A stretch of 24,167 nt of DNA. Origin: a virus. The notes under the pieces were generated by a model. It searched no databases and was not told where the DNA came from. It saw only the letters and a list, made by a program, of their open reading frames with translations. This document shows positions 7,158 to 15,170 of the stretch, one piece after another (position 1 is the first letter of the stretch; every line of letters begins with the position of its first letter). The stretch lies in IMG/VR virus record IMGVR_UViG_3300023440_000027, positions 1 through 24,167 of that record; one strand, 5' to 3'. Made by a program: the position numbers and the translations under genes.

Positions 7158-10100
7158 TTATGCTTTGCTAATTTCGCCTGTGTTTTTAATACGTAGCGGA
7201 ATATAAATGAATTCAATGCCTTTTACTGGCTCAATAGCAATATCAATGTACAATTCATTTCTATCAATACGAGCCGGTGTGTTATTACTCTCGTCAACTA
7301 CTACCAAGTAGTCATATATACCACGTTTAGTAATCAAATCATTCATCAAGCTTTCTACAGTACGTTTAACTTCGTCTCGCGTTAACTTATCATTAGGTTC
7401 AAATAAGAACGGACGAGATAATACTTCTAGTCGTGTTCTAATATAAGCAATTAATCGAGCAACATTAATACGATCAAGTGCAGAATTACTAACAGTAGTT
7501 TTATTACCATAGTTAACTAATCCTGTACCTGGAATAAATGCCAACGGATTAACGTTATTTGCGTATAACACATCGCGCAACGATTCGCGTACACCAGTTG
7601 TGTGGAATTCACCTGTTGCTGCGTTTATGTATCCTAGGCCGTTAGCATTATCAATTAAGCCACGACGTGAACCAGCAGGTGCAAACCACGGAAACGATAC
7701 TTGGTCTGATCGTATAATTGTACGTAGTATCATATGGCTCGGTGGTACAACAACCGGACTACCTTTAAGATCGTTAGCAGAACCCGATGGCCAAAATACA
7801 CCAAGATACGGATCATTTGTTACTAGGCCGTCACCTGTAGGTAAACCTAACCCGTTTGCGTTAGTTGCCCAGTCAGTTAAGCTGTTTGCATTAGATGATA
7901 AACGCATTGGTGTATCACCAATTACAAAACCAGTTTGCTTACGGTCGTTATTTAACAATACCATATTGTCCATTAACTCTGGATAACCCGGGCAAGCTAA
8001 TAAATTAAATGGTCTACCTTCTTCACGGATATCTGTATTTGTATCAATACCTTCTTGCATTGCAGCAACAACAATCGATCGAACAGCTTGGCGACCCATA
8101 TACGGGCTACCGTCTGCTTTAAGACCACTTACTGTTACCCATGTTGCAGCAATTGCCGGTAGTGAATAATCTGCAAAGTCAACTGCATTAAAGTAATTTG
8201 ATTTATACTGTTTAACACCAAATCCGCTTCTACGTAGATTTACTGCAATCATGCCGCGCGGGTATAATTGTGCATCTGGCGCATCAATATCAAGATAATC
8301 ACTGTATTGCAAGTCTGAGATTAACGATTTAGGATCGCTAATTGGGTCAATTGTATCTGATGTTGCCCAACGGAAGTCACCGAACATAACGCCGTCTTGC
8401 GTTGTTTGATCAGTATTATCAAGCAAGTTCCAAGTATAAACACCGTTTACTACTTCCCAGCGTGAAATTTGAGGATAATTTTCTAAGTCGCTTGTATCAA
8501 TCCATAAATCGCCATCTGTTAACGGTGAGCCATCACTATGTACATCTGGAGCTGAAGCAGCTACCATTGGTCCTGTTGGCTCTGTTAGCGACAAATCGTA
8601 CCCGCGTGCATCACTAGTTACATTCTTATAACCTCTCCATGTAAACCCATCGTGTATCATAATATCAACTTCATCTGCTGCCGAATAATACCAATATGTA
8701 TCATTTGCCGGATTAACACTTGGACTAAGTTCATCTGCAATGTACACAAATTGTACCCAGTTACTAATAAGCAACACGCTCGGGTCTCCTGTGTACTGCT
8801 CGCGTACATTAGTAAGTGCAGTTGTGAAGCCTGCATCAGCAATCGGTGTACCGACTACTTCAGTTAATCTAATTATGCCGCCTTCTGTATGAGAAATAAC
8901 TATTTCGCCGTTACTATTGACTGATACAGCAACATTAGCAATACCTAATCCAAGTAGTGCTTGAGCAAAGTCAGCTGCTGTTGTGCCAGCTAGTGTTGCT
9001 GTGAGTGGTAAAGACCATAGCGAATCATTTTTGTTACTTACTTCTACAGTAAACTGGTCGTTTAATGTAAAAATCGGGTTAGGTGTATCACCTGTTACAA
9101 TTGTTTCGCCGCTTGCAATACGCGAAAATAGTTTCAATGTTGCTGTAAAATCTTCATTTACATCGTATTCAGCATACAATGTATTAACAGCAATATTTCT
9201 GCCACCGCCTGCTGGATCTAATGTTGCATTTGCTTCTAAATCGTTTGCATAAACAAATACCGATTTATCTTCAAATGTGCTAGTACTTGCATTAAATTGT
9301 TTAACTACTAAGTTCATTCCGTAATTTACAGCTGATGTTTTAATCCACACAGAACCTGATGCACGTGGATTTATATCGCTTTGTCTAAATTCTGGAACCA
9401 ATGTATGCGGAGATTGCTGTAGTGCAGGGCTATATAATGTACCTTCAATTAACCCTAAATCTGCAACTAATGTACCTGCACCGTTAAGAATAGATATTGC
9501 GCCATCTGCTGTAACACCGTTTGATGCTGCTAACAATGTTGCATACATTTCAACCCTGCCTGCAACTACGGCTGCTGTAACACCCGGTATTGCCGCATTA
9601 TTAATAGCTATTACCAAATCTGCTTGGTTGTTTGTTGGGGCTGTAACTGTAACGTTATTAATAATTATTGTGTTTGATACAGTTAATGCAGGATTTGCAA
9701 TCGTTGTCTGTATTGTTGCCCAGCTCGTCATCCATGCTTCGCTACCTACTAAAACCCATTCGTTTGCACGATTTTTGTAGTATAGCGGGTTACTTGTGCT
9801 TGTAGTTACAAGTGCGTATGTGCCAACTGTACCGATACTAGGAAGAGGTACGCCGCCTAAAACGTCAAGCGTACTTGTTATTACCAATGGTGTAACCGGA
9901 ACAAATGAATTTACATTAAGGTTCCATTCAAATATACCCCATGCTGTATTAGTTGTATCTAACCAGTAAGTGCCGTTATCTGGTAAACCTTTTGGTCGTG
10001 TTAGCGACGGTGTAAGTGCTGCAAGGTCAACATCAACACGCTGAACGTATGCTCTATTTGTTACGCCTAATACAGAAAATGCTGATAGTAAGCCATATTC

Positions 10101-10370
10101 ATTTAATTCGTATCCGTGTATCGGAGTACCAATTGATGTTTTGTAAAAGAACGGTTCGCCAAATGTACTAACTAACTCGCGCTGGCTAGTAATAATATAT
10201 GCTTTATTTGCATTGGCCTGTAATGTACCAGGTGCAATTGTTGTACCTGAACCATCTGTTTTGTTTAATGCTGTTGCTAGTAAAATGTACGGAATTGTCG
10301 ATACTGACGTTGGAGCATAAGTGCTCTCGTTAATAACGCTAATTTCTACACCTGGGCTATTTAATGCCAT
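7158..10370 (-). CDS. gp18: Tail sheath protein, T4 gp18-like, with large inserted region
   Basis: The start at 10370 (MALNSPGVEI) is preferred: AGGAG at 10379-10383 is 8 nt from it but only 2 nt from an ATG at 10376, which would add two residues. The N-terminus is sheath-like (SPGVEISVINES). The C-terminal 370 residues hold the conserved core, ending with FEPNDKLTRDEVKRTVESL, a KRGIYDYLVVVDE segment, RIDRNEL and a FIYIPLRI strand, as in T4 gp18. At about 1,070 residues it is far longer than T4's 659. The excess lies at about residues 125-660 and contains several Gly/Trp-rich strand modules (for example TYWLDTT, SVWIKTS, DLWIDTS). Sheath subunits wrap the tube and contract on infection; this insert should face outward by analogy with T4. 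A late-promoter-like box lies 46 nt upstream and a terminator follows. Confidence 0.93.
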   Translation of the reverse strand: MALNSPGVEISVINESTYAPTSVSTIPYILLATALNKTDGSGTTIAPGTLQANANKAYIITSQRELVSTFGEPFFYKTSIGTPIHGYELNEYGLLSAFSVLGVTNRAYVQRVDVDLAALTPSLTRPKGLPDNGTYWLDTTNTAWGIFEWNLNVNSFVPVTPLVITSTLDVLGGVPLPSIGTVGTYALVTTSTSNPLYYKNRANEWVLVGSEAWMTSWATIQTTIANPALTVSNTIIINNVTVTAPTNNQADLVIAINNAAIPGVTAAVVAGRVEMYATLLAASNGVTADGAISILNGAGTLVADLGLIEGTLYSPALQQSPHTLVPEFRQSDINPRASGSVWIKTSAVNYGMNLVVKQFNASTSTFEDKSVFVYANDLEANATLDPAGGGRNIAVNTLYAEYDVNEDFTATLKLFSRIASGETIVTGDTPNPIFTLNDQFTVEVSNKNDSLWSLPLTATLAGTTAADFAQALLGLGIANVAVSVNSNGEIVISHTEGGIIRLTEVVGTPIADAGFTTALTNVREQYTGDPSVLLISNWVQFVYIADELSPSVNPANDTYWYYSAADEVDIMIHDGFTWRGYKNVTSDARGYDLSLTEPTGPMVAASAPDVHSDGSPLTDGDLWIDTSDLENYPQISRWEVVNGVYTWNLLDNTDQTTQDGVMFGDFRWATSDTIDPISDPKSLISDLQYSDYLDIDAPDAQLYPRGMIAVNLRRSGFGVKQYKSNYFNAVDFADYSLPAIAATWVTVSGLKADGSPYMGRQAVRSIVVAAMQEGIDTNTDIREEGRPFNLLACPGYPELMDNMVLLNNDRKQTGFVIGDTPMRLSSNANSLTDWATNANGLGLPTGDGLVTNDPYLGVFWPSGSANDLKGSPVVVPPSHMILRTIIRSDQVSFPWFAPAGSRRGLIDNANGLGYINAATGEFHTTGVRESLRDVLYANNVNPLAFIPGTGLVNYGNKTTVSNSALDRINVARLIAYIRTRLEVLSRPFLFEPNDKLTRDEVKRTVESLMNDLITKRGIYDYLVVVDESNNTPARIDRNELYIDIAIEPVKGIEFIYIPLRIKNTGEISKA

Positions 10371-10416
10371 ATTCATATCTCCTAATGTGTATTACTGTCT
10401 AAGTATGTGATAGTAA

Positions 10417-10424
10417 TATTTATT
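10417..10424 (-). promoter_or_regulatory. Late-promoter-like box AATAAATA for the sheath gene
   Basis: AATAAATA on the minus strand, 46 nt before the preferred sheath start; AGGAG is close to the start. It is divergent from the plus-strand box of the HNH-like gene, with four GCCCTTT repeats between them. Confidence 0.7.
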
Positions 10425-10452
10425 ACAAAATGCACATCTTCGGTGATTAGCA

Positions 10453-10505
10453 GCCCTTTATTTTGCCCTTTATATAATTTTAGTTGCCCTTTTAGTTGCC
10501 CTTTT
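10453..10505. repeat. Four short direct repeats GCCCTTT(A/T) in a divergent promoter region
   Basis: Copies start at 10453, 10465, 10486 and 10498, with spacings of 12, 21 and 12 nt. The last two belong to a perfect 12-nt tandem AGTTGCCCTTTT (10482-10493 and 10494-10505). They lie between the minus-strand sheath box and the plus-strand HNH-like box. A protein-binding array or slippage product are both possible. Confidence 0.6.
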
Positions 10506-10507
10506 AT

Positions 10508-10515
10508 GATAAATA
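10508..10515 (+). promoter_or_regulatory. Late-promoter-like box GATAAATA, leaderless type, for the HNH-like gene
   Basis: GATAAATA is followed by ACTAT and then ATG at 10521. No Shine-Dalgarno site is present. The 5-nt spacing equals that at gp16 and at the 368-residue gene. Confidence 0.65.
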
Positions 10516-10520
10516 ACTAT

Positions 10521-10862
10521 ATGAGAAAGATATGCCCTGTGTGCAATACAAAACCCGTTGCAATCAACTATACAAAGAATAATATCGTGCACTATCGTAG
10601 CAAATGCGATGTGTGCACAAGGAAGAATAGAAAAATCGTGCCTAAATGGGTTAAGGTTGGATATAAGAAAAAAGCAGTATGTGAATGTTGCAATTTTAAA
10701 GCCGTATTCCCCGAACAACTAGATGTATGTTATCTAGATGGGGACCAAACGAACACTGCCCTTACAAATTTAAAGACAGTGTGTTTACTGTGCTACGTAC
10801 CTATTGTCACGTTGCATCTAGGATGGCAATTTAAGTCTAGGAAGATCGAAGCTGATATATAA
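10521..10862 (+). CDS. Small zinc-binding protein related to HNH endonucleases, catalytic His pair missing
   Basis: The protein from ATG 10521 has 113 residues. An in-frame ATG at 10506 and a GTG at 10407 lie upstream, but the promoter box at 10508-10515 would exclude both. Cys pairs are C5xxC8, C29xxC32, C54xxC57 and C88xxC91, consistent with two zinc sites of treble-clef type. The stretch LDVCYLDGDQTN, then NLKTVCLLC, aligns with the HNH pattern (V-H-H-I-D-G, then NL..LC..C), but the catalytic His-His is Cys-Tyr. From memory, similar proteins occur in marine T4-like phages. It may bind DNA without cutting, or be a decayed mobile endonuclease. The 3' end overlaps the end of the convergent dNMP kinase gene by 26 nt. 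Confidence 0.7.
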   Translation: MRKICPVCNTKPVAINYTKNNIVHYRSKCDVCTRKNRKIVPKWVKVGYKKKAVCECCNFKAVFPEQLDVCYLDGDQTNTALTNLKTVCLLCYVPIVTLHLGWQFKSRKIEADI

Positions 10863-11463
10863 GATCTGCTACTTTATTGTGTAAGTCATCTAGTGTGCCA
10901 TCATTTGATATTATATGATCAATATTAGATCCGACCCAGGCCCACTCACTAATATGAACGCCATACGCTTTCATTTTTTGAATTGCACCGGGATTCCCGG
11001 CATTAGCTGCAACAGCACTTGGGTACCACCTGGGCAACGGGCCACGTTGCACCCACCATATTTGTCCACCGGCATCTTTTACTGATGCAATTTCATTAGG
11101 GAACCGGCAGTCGCTAATAACAACATCCTGGTTCATTTTTTGTATTTTATTCTCAAGGGACGCAATCCATATATTATCATGGAAGCCATGTCTGCACACT
11201 TCTGTCCCCCACTGTTGCAATACCCAGCGCGGCGTTAGATCAGGTAGCTGTAATTTATTTGCCCACCATTCATCAACTGTTTCTCTCCATTCGCGGCCTT
11301 CTGGGCTTGTTCCTTCTAGTAACTGGCGGTCCCAATTAAATACATCGGCAACGGCATCTTTTAATGCTCCTGCATAACTCATTCTAGCAAAGCCATCTTG
11401 TACAAGACGGTCGGCAATTGTATCTTTTCCCGAGCTCATCCATCCCACAATTCCTATAATCAT
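10837..11463 (-). CDS. gp1: Deoxynucleoside monophosphate kinase, T4 gp1-like
   Basis: The 208-residue protein starts with a strand and P-loop, IIGIVGWMSSGKDTIADRL (residues 2-20), where K13-D14-T15 follows the phage dNMP kinase pattern GKDT. An LQQWGTEVCR segment and a VVISDCRFPNE segment fit the nucleotide-binding and lid region of T4 gp1 (241 residues). Such enzymes phosphorylate dNMPs for phage DNA synthesis. Its ATG overlaps the stop of the exonuclease gene (ATGA), indicating coupling. No terminator is visible after it, and its 3' end is antisense to the HNH-like gene. A nucleotide-metabolism gene next to neck genes is unusual relative to T4. Confidence 0.88.
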   Translation of the reverse strand: MIIGIVGWMSSGKDTIADRLVQDGFARMSYAGALKDAVADVFNWDRQLLEGTSPEGREWRETVDEWWANKLQLPDLTPRWVLQQWGTEVCRHGFHDNIWIASLENKIQKMNQDVVISDCRFPNEIASVKDAGGQIWWVQRGPLPRWYPSAVAANAGNPGAIQKMKAYGVHISEWAWVGSNIDHIISNDGTLDDLHNKVADLIYQLRSS

Positions 11464-11981
11464 TTAATTTTTGTTACCTTTAATTGTTTAATTGCATCCT
11501 GTAGCATTATAATTTGACGCTTGCAATCTTCTAATGCATGATGCGGTGCTTTAGGACTATTTAGATTTCCGCACAACGAATATACAGTGCGGCAATCTCG
11601 TACTTTAAAGAATTGCCACGGTAGTGTCATACCATAGCTTTTATACGCATGTTCAAGAATTGACATATCGTATGTCGGACCATTGGCCCAAACATGAGAT
11701 TTATTCCAGACAATTTTACTTAATTTTTCAAGTGCATCTTTAAGTGGGATTCTATTATCTGGGTGCAATGCTTCTTTACCTGCTTCTTTTTGTGTTCCCC
11801 ACCATTGTAGTGTTTCATTATTAATGTCGCGCCCTTCTTGCGATTCTGTATCAATGCGTGCATAAAAATGCTCTTCGGGTATAGTATCTGCAAACGGATC
11901 AAATACTTGAGCAGCGATTGTTAAAATCATTGCATCCGGACCTGTTGCCAGTCCTTCTATGTCTATCATTATTGCGCTCAT
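11460..11981 (-). CDS. DEDDh-type 3'-5' exonuclease (RNase T/Rv2179c-like)
   Basis: The 173-residue protein has the three exonuclease motifs: MIDIEGL with Asp7 and Glu9; HVWANGPTYDMSIL with Asp105; and HHALEDCKRQ with His147 or His148 and Asp152. The ETLQWWGTQKEA segment is typical of phage and bacterial Rv2179c-like exoribonuclease/exonuclease domains. These use two metal ions to remove 3' nucleotides; RNA or DNA substrate cannot be told from sequence. The start is fixed by AAGGA 6 nt upstream. That site lies inside the 3' arm of a long inverted repeat. The stop overlaps the dNMP kinase start by 4 nt (ATGA), so a shared role in nucleotide recycling is plausible. Confidence 0.88.
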   Translation of the reverse strand: MSAIMIDIEGLATGPDAMILTIAAQVFDPFADTIPEEHFYARIDTESQEGRDINNETLQWWGTQKEAGKEALHPDNRIPLKDALEKLSKIVWNKSHVWANGPTYDMSILEHAYKSYGMTLPWQFFKVRDCRTVYSLCGNLNSPKAPHHALEDCKRQIIMLQDAIKQLKVTKIK

Positions 11982-11983
11982 AA

Positions 11984-12035
11984 AAAATCCTTAGTGTCAT
12001 ATTTAATTACAATAATATAACATACTAAGGATTTT
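11984..12035 (-). promoter_or_regulatory. Inverted repeat masking the exonuclease ribosome-binding site
   Basis: Perfect 12-nt arms, AAAATCCTTAGT at 11984-11995 and ACTAAGGATTTT at 12024-12035, enclose a 28-nt AT-rich loop. In the minus-strand mRNA the gene-proximal arm contains AAGGA, the likely ribosome-binding site of the exonuclease, followed by six U and the AUG. The fold would hide the site. A weak terminator for gp13 is the alternative, since the U run also follows the stem. Confidence 0.6.
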
Positions 12036-12053
12036 GTCTAGTTAAACGGTAAA

Positions 12054-12812
12054 TTAGCCGATTATCATACCAAGCGGCATAGATCCGTCTACATACAATC
12101 GCAAATCTTCGATTAGCTGTGTAATTTCAACTGTGCCTTCATTTTTCATTTGTGCACCGTTAAGTGTTGTGCCCCCTTGCGGGCCTGCAATAGATGCAAA
12201 TTTTTCGCGTGCTTGTCCAATAATAGTTTTCGCAACTGCCAATGCATAATCTTTTACCCATTGGCCAGATTGCGGATTTTGTAATATCGTTTGCATCGGT
12301 TTATAATTATGGACATGCAGTGCAATAATTTCGCCCTCTGATTTGATTCTACGTATCAACGTTAATTTGTGTGTCGACGGATTAAATGTAAAATTAATAA
12401 AGCCGCCGAACATACGTGCAGTTAGTTCTTGGTAGCTTGCATATAATTCATAGCTTAATAGGCCGCCTGTTCTCCCTGCTTGCAGCAAATATGTATTAAG
12501 ATATCCTGCTTCAAATGGTTCAAATTCGTTTGCAGCACTATCTGACGATGTGCTACCAATAGTGCGTCTGTATATTGTCTGCACTGTTTGAATTTCGTCT
12601 GGTAATATATATTCGGCGGTGTTTGCTTCCAACTTTAAAAATGCATACGATTCTTCATATGCATTCTGCGAACGCTGACGATATACTGCAATTGCCGTTT
12701 CAACTGCTACCCGATAATGCGTCGGGTCTAATTCTAAATCAATAATATCGCCGCCTAAACGGGCATGTATATAATCAACTACGGTTTGCACTGCTTGCTC
12801 TTGCTCGGTCAT
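12054..12812 (-). CDS. gp13: Neck protein, T4 gp13-like
   Basis: The 252-residue protein resembles gp13 neck proteins of marine T4-like phages: a helical N-terminus (TVVDYIHARLGGDIIDLEL), an AVETAIAVYRQRSQNAYEES helix, a beta-rich middle (about residues 110-170), and a C-terminal segment WVKDYALAVAKTIIGQAREK followed by a Gly-rich loop (GPQGGTTLNG) and an EGTVEITQLIEDL helix. It is shorter than T4 gp13 (309). In T4, gp13 and gp14 close the filled head and form the tail-attachment site. Here it is on the opposite strand from gp14. It has its own late-promoter-like box and AGGAG 7 nt before the ATG. The identification rests on remembered family patterns. Confidence 0.75.
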   Translation of the reverse strand: MTEQEQAVQTVVDYIHARLGGDIIDLELDPTHYRVAVETAIAVYRQRSQNAYEESYAFLKLEANTAEYILPDEIQTVQTIYRRTIGSTSSDSAANEFEPFEAGYLNTYLLQAGRTGGLLSYELYASYQELTARMFGGFINFTFNPSTHKLTLIRRIKSEGEIIALHVHNYKPMQTILQNPQSGQWVKDYALAVAKTIIGQAREKFASIAGPQGGTTLNGAQMKNEGTVEITQLIEDLRLYVDGSMPLGMIIG

Positions 12813-12831
12813 AAACTTACTCCTGATATAT

Positions 12832-12839
12832 TATTTATC
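12832..12839 (-). promoter_or_regulatory. Late-promoter-like box GATAAATA for gp13
   Basis: GATAAATA on the minus strand ends 19 nt before the gp13 ATG; AGGAG lies between them at 12820-12824. It separates gp13 transcription from the upstream 371-residue gene. Confidence 0.7.
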
Positions 12840-12862
12840 GTAGCAGAAGTATATAAACATGA

Positions 12863-13978
12863 TTAATATGCATTTAAAATTATTGTATCTGCATTTAATC
12901 TACCTGTTAATTTAATTTCAATTGCTTTAATATTAGCCAGTGCCTTGCGAAGTTTTACCTTGCTCATTTTTTTAATTTCAGCTAACTGTTCTTTTGGTTT
13001 GCGTAATGTTTTTTGTATGCTTGTGCTTTCGTCGTATCCCACAATTGACATACCTTTTACAGTTAACGGTCCAGTCATATCGTCTGCTTTATAACAGCCT
13101 AGCTTACGTGTCTTAGTGTTATACACCCACAATGTAGTTGAATCAACAATCTTTGTTGGATTAATTGATACTAGTTTAAGATCATCATGCTGTTTTAAAT
13201 ATTTAAGTTTAGCAACAATTTTATCTTTGCTTCTTGGTTTAACTTTTCGCGTTGTTTTTCGTTGTGCTTTTTTAGATGCTGTGTAATGATCACATTCTTC
13301 AATTAAGTCGCTGTAGAACGCTATAAGACGTGTTATCTCTGCTGGTTTTATGTGAGCATAGCCCTCGTTTAACTGTTCGCAAGTTTTTGCTTTTACTTCT
13401 TGCAGTTCTTTTAGTTGGCGTGTATAATATTCAGAGATTTTAGGGGAGCTTGCCTGCGGTACTTCTTTAGATTGCAAGTATGATGCAATTTCACCTTTTG
13501 TATATTTTTCGCCGTCAATTACTTTATCTTCTATATGTGCAATATCTGTAAGAAAGCTATTCAATTGTATTGCAAGTCGGTCTTGAATTGTTAATACCGG
13601 TGCTTTAGGCTTACCGGTAGTATCTTCTTCTGGCTTTTCTGTTTTTCGTCCTAGTGCAATAGCTTGACGAAGCTTATCTTCGAACCAGGCGGTATGTTTT
13701 TCGCTTAAAGGTGCACCTTGCAATGCAAATTTTGCAACCGAGCATACTGTCATGCCTGTGTATTTTTCGCCTAGTTTTTTCCATTCAACTAATAGCTCCG
13801 GAGATATAGTTTTTATTGTTGATGCATACTGCGGTACTCGCTTCATTAAATCTTTTGTTGTATGCGCATAGTTATTATAATTTAGCACGTCTACTAGCTT
13901 GCGTTTATATTCAAGTGTACCTACTTCTTCGCCTGCATAAACTGGCTCTTTAGCAGTAAATGTTTTCTTTGCGGCCAT
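12863..13978 (-). CDS. Conserved Lys-rich protein of marine T4-like phages, function unknown
   Basis: The 371-residue protein is basic and mostly helical. Parts: a charged N-terminus; a helical region about residues 20-110; a linker (about 112-128) rich in Glu, Lys, Thr and Pro; a long coiled-coil-like stretch about 130-235; a very basic segment (KKAQRKTTRKVKPRSKDK, about 236-253); and a C-terminal domain (about 254-371) with the strand-rich VSINPTKIVDSTTLWVYNTK followed by SIQKTLRKPKEQL. From memory the C-terminal domain is well conserved in marine T4-like phages but unnamed. The basic patch suggests binding of DNA or RNA, or packaging with the genome, but this is inference. GGAGA lies 7-8 nt before the ATG. 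It shares a transcript with the 368-residue gene; I found no promoter box of its own. Confidence 0.75.
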   Translation of the reverse strand: MAAKKTFTAKEPVYAGEEVGTLEYKRKLVDVLNYNNYAHTTKDLMKRVPQYASTIKTISPELLVEWKKLGEKYTGMTVCSVAKFALQGAPLSEKHTAWFEDKLRQAIALGRKTEKPEEDTTGKPKAPVLTIQDRLAIQLNSFLTDIAHIEDKVIDGEKYTKGEIASYLQSKEVPQASSPKISEYYTRQLKELQEVKAKTCEQLNEGYAHIKPAEITRLIAFYSDLIEECDHYTASKKAQRKTTRKVKPRSKDKIVAKLKYLKQHDDLKLVSINPTKIVDSTTLWVYNTKTRKLGCYKADDMTGPLTVKGMSIVGYDESTSIQKTLRKPKEQLAEIKKMSKVKLRKALANIKAIEIKLTGRLNADTIILNAY

Positions 13979-14035
13979 TTATATTCTCCATTGATTAACT
14001 ATATGTATGCATTTTACAATATAAGATAATAATAG

Positions 14036-15142
14036 TCAACCGTTAAGTTGATTTTGTGCATTGGTTGTTATAAGCGAAAATAATTTCCCCGACGATACAT
14101 GCTTACTGTTGTGGTTAATTATGTCGATGTGAGATTGTAATATGGCAATAAGCTCATCTCTTGTATATTTTTTTACTAATCGATCTAATTCTATTTGCAA
14201 TGCAGAAATTCTGCCGAATAGCGATCTTTTTGTTTGATACGAATAATCTACTACATCATGCATAAATTTTATTCCTAGCTGTTCAAGTTTTTCTACGTTA
14301 TTATATCCTAGCGGTAATAAGATTTGTCCTAGCAGCAATGGCTCCAGCGTTTTTTCTGTAAATATTGTATACGGTTCATCATTTGCAGTTTCCCTAACTA
14401 TTCGAATCGGGGTAGCATTTACGGTTCTTTCAAGCGCTGTTTGTATTTTGCTAAAGCCAAATTGTATTGGTAATATATTTTTTTGTAATGTAGATTGCGG
14501 GTATGCTTGCATTGCACTATCGCAGAGTCGAGCATCTATGTAATCAGTTTTTTCTTCTATGTACTGTAATAAAAGTTCTCTAGAAGTAGTGTAACCTGCA
14601 TGATAGTTTAGTTGTATGGTCGAATTCAACGATAATATTATTGCAATTGCATCTCTTTCTTCATCTGAATTTGTTCCTCCATAGTAATCAAAATAATATG
14701 CATTATCTGTTGCTATTGGATTAACTGATGCCGACATATACATATTATGCATTACAGTAAAATATGCAGAATATTCCCATAGTAGCTCAAGTATTTTCGC
14801 TGGGCGGTGATGCATTATTCTGCAATATTCGTTATACCATGCTGTAGCACCCGCTGTATGTGTAGTTGCTATTATCACATTACTAATATCACCTGTTTGT
14901 TTACGTATACAATCATGCAATAATATTAGTGCAGTTGATATTAATGTCTCATCATACAATATTACTATCTTTTCGTCAAATGATTTTGTAAAGTCAACCT
15001 TAGTAAGCAATGTGTCAATTGCATTTTGTACAATAACATAGCTAGAATGCCCGGCTGACGGTCTAATATCAATTACTACAATAGTTGATATGTTTGCGTT
15101 ATTAAAAAATTGTTGAGCAAGTGGAGATATAGTATGTTGCAT
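14036..15142 (-). CDS. Glycosyltransferase-like protein (C-terminal fucosyltransferase-type segment), tentative
   Basis: I do not recognise the first 240 residues of this 368-residue protein: an alpha/beta region with strands at TIVVIDIRP (20-28), KIVILYDE (58-65) and NVIIATTHT (88-96). Residues about 258-300 read YTIFTEKTLEPLLLGQILLP, then a Tyr-Asn-Asn segment, an ELEQLG-like helix and VVDYSYQTK. This resembles the C-terminal segment of family-10-like glycosyltransferases common in phages (TEKT.KP...G..P....LG.....D.SYD). A Rossmann-like N-terminus would fit a GT-B enzyme acting on DNA bases, host surface glycans or virion proteins. The gene is preceded by a late-promoter-like box 5 nt from the ATG with no ribosome-binding site. 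It is divergent from gp14. Confidence 0.6.
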   Translation of the reverse strand: MQHTISPLAQQFFNNANISTIVVIDIRPSAGHSSYVIVQNAIDTLLTKVDFTKSFDEKIVILYDETLISTALILLHDCIRKQTGDISNVIIATTHTAGATAWYNEYCRIMHHRPAKILELLWEYSAYFTVMHNMYMSASVNPIATDNAYYFDYYGGTNSDEERDAIAIILSLNSTIQLNYHAGYTTSRELLLQYIEEKTDYIDARLCDSAMQAYPQSTLQKNILPIQFGFSKIQTALERTVNATPIRIVRETANDEPYTIFTEKTLEPLLLGQILLPLGYNNVEKLEQLGIKFMHDVVDYSYQTKRSLFGRISALQIELDRLVKKYTRDELIAILQSHIDIINHNSKHVSSGKLFSLITTNAQNQLNG

Positions 15143-15147
15143 ATATC

Positions 15148-15155
15148 TATTTATT
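15148..15155 (-). promoter_or_regulatory. Late-promoter-like box AATAAATA, leaderless type, for the 368-residue gene
   Basis: AATAAATA, then GATAT, then ATG on the minus strand. No Shine-Dalgarno sequence fits. It lies 15 bp from the divergent box for gp14. Confidence 0.65.
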
Positions 15156-15170
15156 GCCTTGGTACAGACA

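Noticed and set aside
7600-7986. A 128-codon plus-strand frame opposite the sheath core
   Set aside because: The sheath reading frame is certain here; no start signal or recognisable domain on the plus strand.
10407-10520. Upstream GTG start and extra N-terminus for the HNH-like gene
   Set aside because: It would run through the promoter box and repeat array, encodes low-complexity sequence and has no ribosome-binding site.
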